Assembly (NCBI GenBank): GCA_003216835.1
Contig: QCIF01000011.1
Coordinates: forward strand, 1-42,158
Source: Prochlorococcus sp. AG-402-K10
Lineage (GTDB): Bacteria > Cyanobacteriota > Cyanobacteriia > PCC-6307 > Cyanobiaceae
DNA length: 42,158 nucleotides
Direction of reading: 5' to 3'
Positions 27,434 to 37,356 of the stretch are shown in pieces. The notes under the pieces are model-generated. The model did not search any database. It was not told the DNA's origin and saw only the letters and a program-made list of their open reading frames with translations. A program made the translations under genes and the position numbers. Every line of letters starts with the position of its first letter. The first letter of the stretch is position 1.

Positions 27434-28999
27434 TCATAACATTTGTCTCGTTTTTATTTTTCTAACTAACTTGGATAATTCGTCGCCAATTAGTGCAGCA
27501 TTTGAACCTTCTTTACATTTTGATGCTGCAAAAGAATGTAAAAGTACGTATTTTGCGAAAGATTCAGCTTTAATATTTTTACAAATTGATAAATCTATTG
27601 CTGAACTTCCCGCAACAAAGCCAGACAAAAGATCTCCCAATCCAGCTCTAGCAGTCTCAGAATCGGTCCCAAAAAGTTGCCATGCTGACTTCTTATCAGC
27701 GATTATGCTATTTGCACCTTTTAATAAAATACCAATATTAAATTCTTTAGCAATATTCATAACCAGTTCAACTTTATTCTCATAATTAACATCTGGGAAT
27801 AACCTCATAAATTCTTTAATATGAGGCGTAATCCAAGTTGATGACTCTCTTTCAAGGAAAAATTTAGAACCCAAACTCGATTCAGAAATTCTATTAAGTG
27901 CATCAGCATCCAAGATTAATAAACCTTCGAAACTTAAAAGGTAATCTTTTGATTTTTCCCAATCATTATTATCAATTCCTATTCCTGGTCCCAAAGCTAA
28001 TGAATCATAAGCAGTGAGATCGATATTCTTTAAAGCACTAAATAATAATGCATTACCATTTTTATCAGATTTCATAGTTGCTTTCAAAACTATTTCCGGA
28101 GCAACCTGCCAACTAGATTCAGCAACTAGCTCAGGAAGAATTGCCGAGACAAAACCTACTCCACTGGAAATAGCACCTCTTATTGCTAGATGTGCGGCTC
28201 CTGGATATTTTTCACTTCCAGCTATTAATAATGTTCTTCCTCGTTGATATTTATTTGTATTTTTAGGTAAGGAATTTAATTGGATTTTTTTAATATCTTG
28301 ATAGGTAACTTTTAAAATCTTTCTCTCAACTTTAGATAATTGATTCTTAGTAAATCCAATATCTATATGCTTCAATTCCCCCACAAAAGGCAATGCTGAG
28401 TCTTGCATCAAACCAATTTTATTCAATCCAAGAACTAATGTGAAGTCTGCTTTTACTGCATCTTTGAAAAAAGGTTCACCATTATCGGGACATAAACCTG
28501 TTGGAACATCTATGCTTATTACCTGTCCTAATCTATTCTCAAACTTTTTATTAAACAATTTTATTAATTCATCATCAACTTTTCTTTTCTGATTATTCCC
28601 AAGAAAAGCATCAATCCATAGATCTTTCCTATATGGATTAGGGGGTTCTTGTAATTTTGTTACTCCTATAGATGTAAGATAATTAACGTGATTAATTGTT
28701 AATTTTTTTTTTAAATCGAAGGGGCACCATACTTTGACTAAGTATCCCTTTAAGAAAAGTTCTCTAGCAATTACAGCGCCATCCCCACCATTATCGCCAG
28801 GGCCTATTACGACAGTTATTCCATCTTTTAGAAGTAATTTCCTTTTCAATAGCCACCTACTAATTTGAATACCAGCTTTTTCCATCAAAGCTTCTTGTGG
28901 CATTCCGTTAGAAAACATTTCTTTCTCTAATCTCAGCATTTGATTTGCATAAACCATCAAATGTTTAGAGTCAATTATTGGCCATCCAATTTCATTCAT
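27434..28999 (-). CDS. nnr: Bifunctional NAD(P)HX epimerase/ADP-dependent dehydratase
   Basis: Repairs hydrated NADH and NADPH. The N-terminal YjeF part (1-220) shows MEKAGIQISRW and GPGDNGGDGAVIARELF. The C-terminal ribokinase-like dehydratase part shows GSEKYPGAAHLAIRGAISS (partly quoted), LALGPGIG, LDADALN, LLKGANSIIAD and AGLGDLLSGFVAG, the catalytic aspartate segment. Its length of 521 is usual. ATG at 28999, divergent from mnmA with 46 bases between. Confidence 0.95.
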   Translation of the reverse strand: MNEIGWPIIDSKHLMVYANQMLRLEKEMFSNGMPQEALMEKAGIQISRWLLKRKLLLKDGITVVIGPGDNGGDGAVIARELFLKGYLVKVWCPFDLKKKLTINHVNYLTSIGVTKLQEPPNPYRKDLWIDAFLGNNQKRKVDDELIKLFNKKFENRLGQVISIDVPTGLCPDNGEPFFKDAVKADFTLVLGLNKIGLMQDSALPFVGELKHIDIGFTKNQLSKVERKILKVTYQDIKKIQLNSLPKNTNKYQRGRTLLIAGSEKYPGAAHLAIRGAISSGVGFVSAILPELVAESSWQVAPEIVLKATMKSDKNGNALLFSALKNIDLTAYDSLALGPGIGIDNNDWEKSKDYLLSFEGLLILDADALNRISESSLGSKFFLERESSTWITPHIKEFMRLFPDVNYENKVELVMNIAKEFNIGILLKGANSIIADKKSAWQLFGTDSETARAGLGDLLSGFVAGSSAIDLSICKNIKAESFAKYVLLHSFAASKCKEGSNAALIGDELSKLVRKIKTRQML

Positions 29000-29045
29000 A
29001 ATTAGTACAAAGCAATTTAAGTCCTATTCCAAAATTTAAACTTCC

Positions 29046-30197
29046 ATGTTAAAGACACTTAAAGATAAAAAATTAAAGAAAAGTTCCTCTACTAATAATA
29101 TTAATCAGAAAAATATTATTGTAGGTCTTTCTGGTGGGGTAGACAGTTCACTCTCGGCAGCACTTCTTATTGAAGATGGCTGGAATGTTGAGGGGTTTAC
29201 GCTGTGGTTAATGAAAGGAGAAGGTTCCTGTTGTTCTGAAGGCTTAGTAGATGCTGCAGGTCTTTGCGAAGATTTAGGAATTGATCATCACATAATCGAT
29301 TCAAGGGAAATATTTGAAAGAGAAGTCATAAACAAAACGACTGAAGCATATAAAAAAGGTTTTACTCCTCTTCCATGCTCAATGTGCAACAAAAATGTGA
29401 AATTTGAAGAAATGCTTAATTTCGCAATAAAAAAAAGAGAGTTTACCTATATAGCTACTGGACATTATGCAAGGATTAAAAATGCTTCTTCAAGTAAAAT
29501 AATCAATTCTAAAGATTTAAAATTTAGGGATTTCATTCTCCTAAGAGGAGCTGATAAAAATAAAGACCAAAGTTATTTTCTTTATAGCCTTTCTCAAGAG
29601 GTATTAAGTAGATTAATACTTCCTCTTGGTGAACTTAGGAAAGAAGAGACGAGGCAGGAAGCATTAAGATTAGGCCTTCGAACTGCAGAAAAACCAGAAA
29701 GCCAAGATCTATGCTTGGTTGAGCATTATGGATCAATGCAGAAGTTTATCGATAATCATATTGAACCCAAAGAAGGAGAAATTATCCATATTAATGGTAA
29801 AGTACTTGGAAAACATAATGGCATTCAGCACTTTACTGTAGGCCAGAGAAAAGGGTTAGGTATTGCTTGGCCAGAACCACTATATGTAAAAACATTAGAC
29901 AAACAAAAAAACATTGTTTATGTTGCTAATAGAAGTGATCTCTATAAAAAAGAAGCATTAATAAATAGCGTTAACTGGGTTTCAATAGAAGAACCCCAAA
30001 AACAAATAGAAGTAGAAGCACAAATAAGATATAGAAGCCCTTCAGTGAAAGGAATTTTAATCCCTGAACAAAATGCAGATAATTTAACTCGATCATTTAA
30101 ATTAATTTTCAAAGAAAGCCAAAGCTCTGTCACGCCAGGTCAAGCTGCAGTTTTTTATAAGGGCGATATTTTATTAGGAGGTGGATTAATTAGTTAA
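29046..30197 (+). CDS. mnmA: tRNA-specific 2-thiouridylase MnmA
   Basis: Thiolates U34 in tRNA-Lys, -Glu and -Gln. The 383 residues contain the PP-loop [15 protein letters not shown] (about 28), the first catalytic cysteine in [16 protein letters not shown] (about 113) and the second in PESQDLCL, with GHYAR and GQRKGLGI also present. The N-terminus is about 20 residues longer than usual and lysine-rich ([11 protein letters not shown]). ATG start at 29046. It is convergent with lnt, 3 bases apart. Confidence 0.97.
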   Translation: MLKTLKDKKLKKSSSTNNINQKNIIVGLSGGVDSSLSAALLIEDGWNVEGFTLWLMKGEGSCCSEGLVDAAGLCEDLGIDHHIIDSREIFEREVINKTTEAYKKGFTPLPCSMCNKNVKFEEMLNFAIKKREFTYIATGHYARIKNASSSKIINSKDLKFRDFILLRGADKNKDQSYFLYSLSQEVLSRLILPLGELRKEETRQEALRLGLRTAEKPESQDLCLVEHYGSMQKFIDNHIEPKEGEIIHINGKVLGKHNGIQHFTVGQRKGLGIAWPEPLYVKTLDKQKNIVYVANRSDLYKKEALINSVNWVSIEEPQKQIEVEAQIRYRSPSVKGILIPEQNADNLTRSFKLIFKESQSSVTPGQAAVFYKGDILLGGGLIS

Positions 30198-30200
30198 TTC

Positions 30201-31679
30201 TCAAACAAAGAAATTCAATAGGATAAAAAATAAAAACAGCAACAATAAAGGTCTTTCTCCAAATTTGGTATAAAAAGTTTTCTCAGAAGAAAAATTAGGA
30301 AATACAACCACATTTTGCTCAGCATTGGAATTCAACACTTCAATAATTTTTCCATCATCACTAATTAAGCCCGAAGGGCCAGTATTAGAGGCAATTAAAT
30401 TATCCTTTTTATTTTCTATACTTCTCATTCTAGCCAAAGACAGAAACTGATTCTGAAGCTTTTTAGGATAGGGATCTAAGTTAGCTAAAGAAATTATTAT
30501 TTTTGCACCACTATTGATAGCATTTCTTATAGTTAATCCATCACTAATTTCATAACAAATCGCTACTGCCAATGGAGGTGTAAATTCTGAATCAAAAAAC
30601 CTGGAATTTGAACCTGGTTGAACGCCTCCTACTGCAGATAATCCTCTTGAAAAAATATCTAAAAATGCTGGTATCTTTTCTCCTAATGGAACCAGTCTAT
30701 GTTTATCAATAAAAGAAGTAAAAAATTGATCTCCAGTTCGATACCCGAGCAAAGAACTTCTTAATTCATTTTTATAGTTTCTAAAACCTCCTATCAACAT
30801 ATTAATCTTGCTTCCTTTAACCAAATTAAAATTATTATTTAGAGTTCCTTCAGGAGCAACAAGCAGTTTTGCTTTATTGGATAAAGCATACGTTTGAGCT
30901 GCCAATAGTTTATTTGTTATAAATTGATCATTAAATTTTATTTTTTCTCTAGTAGGGATATTAGTTTGCCAAATAGCTACTGGATAATCAAAATTTCTAT
31001 TAATAGGATTTATTAAACCTCCAAACAAGTGTAAAAAAACAATAACCAAAAGCCCAAAAATAAATATTTTTTTAAAGTGCCCTTTTCTTCTCCATTTCCC
31101 ATGGATTAAATAAATCCAAAATCCTATTAATATTTGTACTACACATAAACCACTTGAACCAATCCATCTTCCCAAGCCAGCAAGATACATATCTCCTGGA
31201 ACTAGCCCTTCTCCTAAACCAATCCAAAAAAAAGATGTTTGAGAAAGTATTAACTCACCGATTGACCAGATAATAGATAGTAAAAATACTTTTATAGTTA
31301 AAGGTAATAATTTTATTTCAAAAATATCTTTCTTGAAGAGAATTATTTCTCCTAAAAGCCCCCACAAACAAACCAATATTCCACCTATAAAGGAACAAGC
31401 TAATAAAATTACAATTGTGATAACTAAACTTTCTAGCCAAGAAAACCCTAACCAAGTCAATGGGTGAAGATCGTAAAGCCAAGAATGACTTATCAAAATA
31501 AAGAAAAACCCCCAGCAAAAGTTTGATATTCTTTGATCACTCCCCTTCCATAAAATAGATAAAGATATCGGCATACAGATCAACCAAAATTGAGTGGATA
31601 TAGAAATTCCTCCTAATATCCCTCCTAAGCAGGGGTAAAAATATTGTTTAAACTTTGTATTTCGAGTTTGAATTAACAA
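30201..31679 (-). CDS. lnt: Apolipoprotein N-acyltransferase
   Basis: Integral inner-membrane enzyme that adds the third acyl chain to lipoproteins. The 492 residues have about seven hydrophobic helices (residues 10-225) followed by a carbon-nitrogen hydrolase domain. The catalytic triad is visible: Glu in LLVAPEGT (about 280), Lys in PLGEKIPAF and Cys in VAICYEISDG (about 388). A last hydrophobic helix LLLLFLFFILL closes the protein. TTG at 31679 is the first canonical codon after an in-frame stop. Convergent with mnmA and divergent from the FKBP gene. Confidence 0.94.
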   Translation of the reverse strand: MLIQTRNTKFKQYFYPCLGGILGGISISTQFWLICMPISLSILWKGSDQRISNFCWGFFFILISHSWLYDLHPLTWLGFSWLESLVITIVILLACSFIGGILVCLWGLLGEIILFKKDIFEIKLLPLTIKVFLLSIIWSIGELILSQTSFFWIGLGEGLVPGDMYLAGLGRWIGSSGLCVVQILIGFWIYLIHGKWRRKGHFKKIFIFGLLVIVFLHLFGGLINPINRNFDYPVAIWQTNIPTREKIKFNDQFITNKLLAAQTYALSNKAKLLVAPEGTLNNNFNLVKGSKINMLIGGFRNYKNELRSSLLGYRTGDQFFTSFIDKHRLVPLGEKIPAFLDIFSRGLSAVGGVQPGSNSRFFDSEFTPPLAVAICYEISDGLTIRNAINSGAKIIISLANLDPYPKKLQNQFLSLARMRSIENKKDNLIASNTGPSGLISDDGKIIEVLNSNAEQNVVVFPNFSSEKTFYTKFGERPLLLLFLFFILLNFFV

Positions 31680-31761
31680 TCTAAATTTGCAAAATTAAAT
31701 TAAAAAGCATCCATATTTTACCTTTTTCTGTAATATTAAATGTAGTAGCTTTAAATTTTAA

Positions 31762-32334
31762 GTGAAAGAAGTTTTAATTAGTTTTATAATCTTTGTTTTT
31801 TGTGTTTCATTAACACTTGTTAGTCAATTTAATTCACCTCAAGTTGTTAATGCAGCCGAATCACAAAGTCAGGTCGTTCAAAAAACACCTGTTACGACAC
31901 AATCAAATGTTTCAAATAACAATTTATTTGAACTAGACCCATCAGATCCAAACCCTATACTATTCGCTATGGCAGAAGAAACACAATCAGACAGTAAATC
32001 AAGAACTACTGAAAGTGGTTTGATTATTTTAGATTTAGTTAACGGAGAAGGTGATGAAGCCAAAGCGGGTCAAACAGTTACGGTGAATTACACTGGAATT
32101 TTAGAAGATGGGACCCAATTTGACACCAGTATAGGTAGAGCACCCTTCAGCTTCCCATTAGGTGCTGGGAGAGTAATTAAAGGCTGGGACGAAGGCGTCG
32201 CAGGAATGAAGATTGGAGGAAAAAGAAAATTAACAATTCCTCCAGAACTTGGATATGGATCAAGAGGAGCAGGTAATGTTATTCCCGCAAATGCAACTTT
32301 GATATTTGAAGTTGAATTATTAAAAGTCAGTTAA
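31762..32334 (+). CDS. Exported FKBP-type peptidyl-prolyl isomerase
   Basis: A 190-residue protein starting at GTG 31762, with a Sec signal peptide (hydrophobic 4-20, probable cleavage after VNA). After a Ser/Gln-rich linker comes the FKBP domain (about residue 90 on): [35 protein letters not shown] and [12 protein letters not shown], with aromatic active-site residues conserved. It folds proline-containing proteins in the periplasm or lumen. It lies upstream of sodN on the same strand, 78 bases away, with no evidence of functional linkage. Confidence 0.94.
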   Translation: MKEVLISFIIFVFCVSLTLVSQFNSPQVVNAAESQSQVVQKTPVTTQSNVSNNNLFELDPSDPNPILFAMAEETQSDSKSRTTESGLIILDLVNGEGDEAKAGQTVTVNYTGILEDGTQFDTSIGRAPFSFPLGAGRVIKGWDEGVAGMKIGGKRKLTIPPELGYGSRGAGNVIPANATLIFEVELLKVS

Positions 32335-32412
32335 ATTAAGTAAGAAAAATATTTAAGACTTTTCAAGTTAGTTAATCTCCAAGTAATATATATACAAATC
32401 TAAAAACTTGAA

Positions 32413-32886
32413 ATGTTAAGTAAATTAATCAATTCTTTGCTAAATAAAAAATCCATAATGGAAGTTCATGCTCATTGCGATGGCCCTTGTGGTGTTTATG
32501 ACCCTGCCTCAACAAGAGTTGCTGCTGAAGCAGTCTTATCCATGACTAAAAAGCTTATTGCACTAACTCCTCCTTCAAGTACTGCATCAGAAGAATGGGC
32601 TGCTTATAGTAATACATTCTCTAGATATGTAGCTGTTAAAGAAGAACAAGCAAAAGAAACTAAAAAAGAAATTCTAATTTTGTGGACAGACTATTTTAAA
32701 CCAGTCCATTTAGAAACTTATCCTGATCTACATGACACAATTTGGAAAGCAGCTAAATTATGTAGTGCTTGCAAAGTTAATATTGATTTAGCACAGGCAG
32801 AAGAACTAATGAGTTACGTAGAAAAAATTCATAATATTTTCTGGGCATCAAAAGACAGAACAGACGCTTTTGTAAAAGCTAGCTAA
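32413..32886 (+). CDS. sodN: Nickel superoxide dismutase precursor
   Basis: Removes superoxide using nickel, thereby sparing iron. The 157-residue precursor has a ~20-residue leader, then the nickel hook HCDGPCGVYDP; cleavage before that His is needed to coordinate nickel with its N-terminus, Cys2 and Cys6. The rest is the four-helix bundle. The internal ATG (MEVHAHC) is a possible second start but the long leader is open. The maturation peptidase follows directly in the same frame and a nickel-transporter-like gene lies beyond, so the cluster is functionally coherent. Confidence 0.96.
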   Translation: MLSKLINSLLNKKSIMEVHAHCDGPCGVYDPASTRVAAEAVLSMTKKLIALTPPSSTASEEWAAYSNTFSRYVAVKEEQAKETKKEILILWTDYFKPVHLETYPDLHDTIWKAAKLCSACKVNIDLAQAEELMSYVEKIHNIFWASKDRTDAFVKAS

Positions 32887-32889
32887 GTT

Positions 32890-33240
32890 ATTATCTTCAA
32901 ATATTTATGTGAATTAATTCTTGCTCTTTTAGGACAGAGAGAAAAAGCAAAAATTATAAATAACTCAATGTCACCTACTTTTAAAACAGGTGACCATGTT
33001 TTTTATAGAAAATACGTAAAGAGTAAATCTAATCTTAAGGTTGGTCAAGTAGTTATATTTCTGCATCCAACACAAGACAGAATACAAATCAAAAGAATAA
33101 AGCAACTTAAAGAAAATTCTATTGAAGTAATTGGAGATAACTTAAAATATAGTACTGATAGTAGATCCTTCGGCTTTGTTCAAAAGGAAAAAATAATAGG
33201 TATTGTCACATCGAGAATATTAAATTTTAAAATTATCTAA
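32890..33240 (+). CDS. sodX: SodX-like S26 peptidase for NiSOD maturation, start uncertain
   Basis: Putative signal-peptidase-like enzyme that trims the SodN leader. The first canonical start, ATG 32968, would give MSPTFKTGDHVFY and omit the S26 catalytic serine, which is TCA just before it (NNSMSPT). The preceding in-frame stretch (ILALLGQREKAKIINNS) looks like a real S26 N-terminus, yet no ATG, GTG or TTG occurs between the sodN stop and 32968. I therefore extend to ATT 32890; ATC 32893 or ATT 32917 are alternatives. The general-base lysine lies in IQIKRIK, and IEVIGDN follows. The 3' end overlaps the nickel-transporter-like gene by 4 bases. Confidence 0.8.
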   Translation: MIFKYLCELILALLGQREKAKIINNSMSPTFKTGDHVFYRKYVKSKSNLKVGQVVIFLHPTQDRIQIKRIKQLKENSIEVIGDNLKYSTDSRSFGFVQKEKIIGIVTSRILNFKII

Positions 33241-33908
33241 TTCAAAAAGAGAGCAGTACTTTTCTGAATCCAAAATAACCCCATAGAAAAGGACAACCCT
33301 CCTGCAAAAGCTATTAATCTTTTCATAAATTTTTGACTTATATTTAAGGTTGTAAAAGATATTAAACAAGTAAAAAGATTCATACTTATTAGTGATCCAA
33401 TCAAATAAGAAATCAAATAAGCACATGCATTAGTTAGAGAAAGAGCGAAGGCAGGGAGAATTGCAAGAAAATGCGAACCTCCAGCAATTCCATGGAGTAA
33501 TCCTATCCCTGTTAAAGCATGAGAGTGTTTATTATTATTTTTTTGTTCCTTAATATGGAAATGATAATGACGATGAGCAATACCATTTTCATGTTTATGA
33601 GAATGAGTGTGGATACTTAATTGAAAAGAATTCTTTATCGCATATACTCCTACAAAAAGAAGTGAAATTCCAACTAAAAGTTCGGCAATATTGGAGAAGT
33701 TATTTAAAGGAGTAATATCTTTTATAAAAATTGCTAATACTGTTAACAAAACTACTCCTGAAGAATGCCCCAAGCCCCATGAGAAGCTATTTTGAAGGGC
33801 AATCTTTGGACTATTAATTGCTGATGGTGCCATTGCAATAAGATGGTCAGCACCACTTAAAACATGAATTAATCCTGCAAGTATTCCAGTTAGTATTACA
33901 GCATGCAT
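33237..33908 (-). CDS. Nickel transporter-like membrane protein near sodN
   Basis: A 223-residue multi-pass protein. It has H-rich segments: HVLSGADHLIA (like the H-x-D-H ion-recognition motif of Ni/Co transporters), GLGHSSGVVLL, and a His-rich central loop (HTHSHKHENGIAHRHYHFH). About five or six hydrophobic helices. It resembles UreH/SodT-type nickel permeases, and its place opposite sodN-sodX supports nickel supply to SodN. It is convergent with sodX, overlapping 4 bases. Nickel specificity is inferred from context. The start ATG is at 33908. Confidence 0.78.
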   Translation of the reverse strand: MHAVILTGILAGLIHVLSGADHLIAMAPSAINSPKIALQNSFSWGLGHSSGVVLLTVLAIFIKDITPLNNFSNIAELLVGISLLFVGVYAIKNSFQLSIHTHSHKHENGIAHRHYHFHIKEQKNNNKHSHALTGIGLLHGIAGGSHFLAILPAFALSLTNACAYLISYLIGSLISMNLFTCLISFTTLNISQKFMKRLIAFAGGLSFSMGLFWIQKSTALFLN

Positions 33909-33967
33909 ATATATATTTAAAACCTCTTTACTTTATTTCAATTTATAGCAAGGTAACAAGCTAAACA

Positions 33968-34855
33968 TTAAATTGATTTAAATAATTTCTTGAAGGATTT
34001 TTCAATATCGCTTTCCCTCATAAACCTTTCACCAATTAAAACTCCCTTTATTCCTATAGATCTAAGAGATTCTAAATCTTCAGCGCAATTAATTCCAGAT
34101 TCACTTATTGGAATAATATTATGTTTTGAAAATATATCTAAATATCTATTCATTAATTCTATTGTAGTTTTTAATTCTGTTTTAAAAGTTTTCAAGTCTC
34201 TATTATTTATTCCTATCAAATTGAATGATTTTAAACTTACTATCCGTTCAAGTTCATTATCATTATGTACCTCTACTAGAACACTCATTTTTAAATTATC
34301 AGCAATTTTCTTTAAATAAATTAAATCATCATCACTTAAAATTGCTGCGATTAACAAAATTGCATCAGCACCAGATGATCTCGCTTTATATATTTGATAG
34401 GCAGAAATAATAAAATCTTTGCAGAGAATAGGAAGATTAGTAGATTTTCTAACTCTTTGAAGTATTTCATAACTACCTTGAAAAAACCTTTTATCGGTTA
34501 ATACAGAAATACATGATGCACCTGATCTTTCATAACAAGAAGCTATTTCTTCAGGATTAAAATCTTCTCTAATAACGCCTTTACTTGGACTAGCTTTTTT
34601 AATCTCAGCAATCACTCCTGGTTTTATTTTTGAGCTTAAAATACTTGTGCAGAAATCTTTGGTAGCAGGTAGTTGGTCAATCTTTTTTATTAGGTCTTCC
34701 AAAGAAATTATTTTTTTGAAATTCTTAATCTCAATATCTTTATGCCATACAATTTCTTCAAGAATATTTTTTGCTTGTGCTTCTCTATGAGGGACAGCAT
34801 ATTCTAAACTTTCTACCCTAACTGTTGGATTTGGTGGCCTACGTCTTATTTCCAT
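33968..34855 (-). CDS. trpC: Indole-3-glycerol phosphate synthase
   Basis: Ring-closing step of tryptophan synthesis. I start at ATG 34855 ([19 protein letters not shown]), since the TTG three codons upstream is weaker and the [10 protein letters not shown] start is usual in cyanobacteria. TIM-barrel motifs: [12 protein letters not shown] (catalytic Lys), [44 protein letters not shown] and SESGI. The length of 295 is normal. It lies just after lpdA (12 bases). No other trp genes are near. Confidence 0.96.
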   Translation of the reverse strand: MEIRRRPPNPTVRVESLEYAVPHREAQAKNILEEIVWHKDIEIKNFKKIISLEDLIKKIDQLPATKDFCTSILSSKIKPGVIAEIKKASPSKGVIREDFNPEEIASCYERSGASCISVLTDKRFFQGSYEILQRVRKSTNLPILCKDFIISAYQIYKARSSGADAILLIAAILSDDDLIYLKKIADNLKMSVLVEVHNDNELERIVSLKSFNLIGINNRDLKTFKTELKTTIELMNRYLDIFSKHNIIPISESGINCAEDLESLRSIGIKGVLIGERFMRESDIEKSFKKLFKSI

Positions 34856-34866
34856 TGAAATCAATA

Positions 34867-36306
34867 TTATTTTATTTGAGAAGCTGCTTGTTTATATGCG
34901 ACCTCAACTACTTCACTAAGAGTAGGATGAGTATGTACTTCCGTTGATAATTGAATTACATCTTGTTTCCTTGAGATAGCGTTCGCAATTTCTTGTATCA
35001 AATCAGCTGCATGTAACCCAAAAATATGAGCACCTAATACCTCTCCATTATCCTTATTGAAAATCAACTTAAGCATTCCATCGCTCTCCAACTCTGCTAA
35101 AGCCTTTGAATTAGCTTTAAAGAAACTTTTTACAACTCCTAAATTAAAGTTTTCTTTTTTAGATATTTCTTTGGCTTCACTTTCCGAAAGACCAACTGAA
35201 CTTATCTCAGGGTGAGTAAATGTTGCGGCAGGAATACTTTTATAGTTGATTTCGACATTTCCACCACAAATATTATCAACCGCTATTGTCCCTTGTGCTG
35301 CTGCTGTATGGGCAAGCATAAGCTTGCCAGTCACATCTCCAACAGCCCAAACATTAGGTATTATTTTTTTACCATTAATAACTCTCATTTGATCATCGAT
35401 AGGAATAAAACCTCTTAAAGTTTCGATGCCAACAGACTCAAGATTTAAGTTATTACTATTAGGACTTCTACCAGTTGCAACTAGTACACCATCAACTTCT
35501 AGATTTTCTACAACTTCTTTTGAATTTGCATCTGTTAGTTCTATCTTTACTGGGCATCCAGGAGTAATCTTTGTTGCAAAAACATTTGATTTTGTTTCTA
35601 TATCTCTTGATTGAATAAGATTCTTCTTTGCAATTTTTGTGATATCTGGATCAAATGTTGGCATAATATTTTCCAACGCCTCGATCATGGTAACTTCACA
35701 ACCTAATGCGGTATAAACATCAGCGAATTCCAATCCTATATATCCGCTTCCAATAATTGCTATCCATCGAGGGAGCCACTCAAGTTTAACAGCATCATCA
35801 CTAGTAAAGACAGTTCTATTATCTAACGTTATTCCCCTTGGAACAAAGGGTGAAGACCCAGTTGCTATAACAGTATTCTTACATTTTAAAATTCTATCAA
35901 CTCCATTTTTATCTCTTACACCAACTTTCTGATTACCTTCAAGTCTTCCAATTCCCAAGATGATTTCGACACCACTCCTTTGAAGAGTTTTTGTTAAATT
36001 TTCTCTAACATTTAAAACTAAATTATTTGCATGATCTGCAATTTTTGACCTTTCAAATCTGACTGGTGAGGCATGTATCCCAAATTTCGCTAGATGTTCA
36101 TAATTGGCTATTTCTCTAACTTTTCCACTCGCTGCCAAAAGAGCTTTTGAAGGAACACAACCTTTGTTTACACAAGTACCTCCCATATCGGAAGATTCTA
36201 TTATGGCAACTTTTAATCCCTTTTCTGCAGCATGTTTGGCGGCATCAAAACCACCGTATCCTGCTCCGATTACAATTAAATCAAAATCAAAACTTGAATC
36301 AGTCAC
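34867..36306 (-). CDS. lpdA: Dihydrolipoamide dehydrogenase (E3)
   Basis: FAD-dependent oxidase of the lipoyl groups of the pyruvate dehydrogenase and glycine decarboxylase complexes. The 479 residues show [17 protein letters not shown] (FAD site), the redox disulfide [13 protein letters not shown], the NAD site [21 protein letters not shown] and the C-terminal His-Pro motif HTHPTLSE. Start GTG 36306. It overlaps the end of the SpoU gene by 8 bases and is followed by trpC, so the three may be a transcription unit. Confidence 0.97.
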   Translation of the reverse strand: MTDSSFDFDLIVIGAGYGGFDAAKHAAEKGLKVAIIESSDMGGTCVNKGCVPSKALLAASGKVREIANYEHLAKFGIHASPVRFERSKIADHANNLVLNVRENLTKTLQRSGVEIILGIGRLEGNQKVGVRDKNGVDRILKCKNTVIATGSSPFVPRGITLDNRTVFTSDDAVKLEWLPRWIAIIGSGYIGLEFADVYTALGCEVTMIEALENIMPTFDPDITKIAKKNLIQSRDIETKSNVFATKITPGCPVKIELTDANSKEVVENLEVDGVLVATGRSPNSNNLNLESVGIETLRGFIPIDDQMRVINGKKIIPNVWAVGDVTGKLMLAHTAAAQGTIAVDNICGGNVEINYKSIPAATFTHPEISSVGLSESEAKEISKKENFNLGVVKSFFKANSKALAELESDGMLKLIFNKDNGEVLGAHIFGLHAADLIQEIANAISRKQDVIQLSTEVHTHPTLSEVVEVAYKQAASQIK

Positions 36307-37159
36307 TTTTTATTCTTGTATTAGAAGTGTATGCGACTCTTTTTCGTTCTAGTAATAATGGAACTGCAACGCAAGCCACATTCAATGATTCTACAAGCTC
36401 ACTATGCGGAATAGTAATTGTTTCATTAAAAGCTTCTTGAATTTTTTTATGAATTCCTTTACCTTCATTTCCCAAAATTAATGCAGTACGTTTAGACCAA
36501 TCAATTTCCCAATATGGTTTTGAATATTCGTTAAGACTGTTTTTATTGCTACTAGTAGAAAATATCCCAAAGCCAACATCAGATAATTCATGCAAAGACT
36601 TTAATAAAGAATTAATTATTTCTTCTTCAGTACCTTCAAATCTTTGAAATGGCAGATGAAAAACTGCTCCCGCAGATGCTCTTAATACTTTTTGACTTAA
36701 TGGATGTGCCCCTCCTGCTAAAAAAATTGTATTAACACCTGCAGCTAGAGCTGTTCTAAAAAGGTTACCCATATTCCCAGGATCTTGAATTCTATCAAGA
36801 ACGAGAACAAAATCATCTTTAATATTAAATTGATAATTAGGTATTGATGAAATTTCGACTAAAGCTGCAACACCATCTGGATTTTTTGTTGATATTGCAG
36901 AAGCCAAAACTTCTTCTGAAACAATATTTATTAATAATTCATCAAACTTTTTACTAAGATTTAGATTATTACAAAGCCATTTTTCAGTAACTAAAATTTT
37001 GGATGGAACATTTCCAGAAAACAATAATTCTTCCATTAGATGAGTTCCCTCTATACAAAAAAAGTCTTTATCTTTTTGTGAAGATCGACTTTTAAAGGAT
37101 CTAAATCTTTTAACTAGACTATTATTTTTACTAGTTATTTTTAAGAAAGTATTTTCTAT
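36299..37159 (-). CDS. SpoU/TrmH family RNA 2'-O-methyltransferase, start uncertain
   Basis: Methylates a ribose 2'-OH of rRNA or tRNA. SPOUT motifs: VLDRIQDPGNMGNLFRTALAAG (partly quoted), NEGKGI and PHSELVESLNVACVAVP. The first canonical start is ATG 37036, but the frame upstream stays open to a stop at 37193-37195 and translates into a typical SpoU substrate-binding N-terminus (SKNNSLVKRFRSFKS, then FFCIEGTHL just before the ATG). No ATG, GTG or TTG occurs there, so I place the start tentatively at ATA 37159; ATT or ATA at 37174-37180 are other options. Target RNA unknown. The gene precedes lpdA with 8 bases of overlap. Confidence 0.88.
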   Translation of the reverse strand: MENTFLKITSKNNSLVKRFRSFKSRSSQKDKDFFCIEGTHLMEELLFSGNVPSKILVTEKWLCNNLNLSKKFDELLINIVSEEVLASAISTKNPDGVAALVEISSIPNYQFNIKDDFVLVLDRIQDPGNMGNLFRTALAAGVNTIFLAGGAHPLSQKVLRASAGAVFHLPFQRFEGTEEEIINSLLKSLHELSDVGFGIFSTSSNKNSLNEYSKPYWEIDWSKRTALILGNEGKGIHKKIQEAFNETITIPHSELVESLNVACVAVPLLLERKRVAYTSNTRIKSD

Positions 37160-37356
37160 AGTTAATTTAAAAATTTTTATATCAACTTCATCTTAATTCC
37201 ATACAAGTGTTGATCAATATATTTATTAATTTTTTATTTAATAAATAAAAAAAGCAAATTTTTACTAATAATTAAAACTCAAGCAAGAATTTACATAAAC
37301 TGGACTAAATTTTGTTAGTTTGGCATTATTAACTCAATAAATTAATTCTTAATAGT
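37160..37356. other. Divergent intergenic region between SpoU gene and murA
   Basis: AT-rich DNA holding the promoters of two divergent genes. It contains a perfect AT-only inverted repeat (37230-37239 and 37243-37252, loop AAT) whose role is unclear; a terminator makes no sense between divergent genes. No ORF or RNA gene is visible, and no convincing promoter hexamers were found. Confidence 0.5.

Noticed and set aside
37230..37252. AT-only perfect hairpin between the SpoU gene and murA as a terminator.
   Set aside because: Both genes point away from it, so no transcript would need to stop there; AT-only palindromes are common by chance in such DNA.
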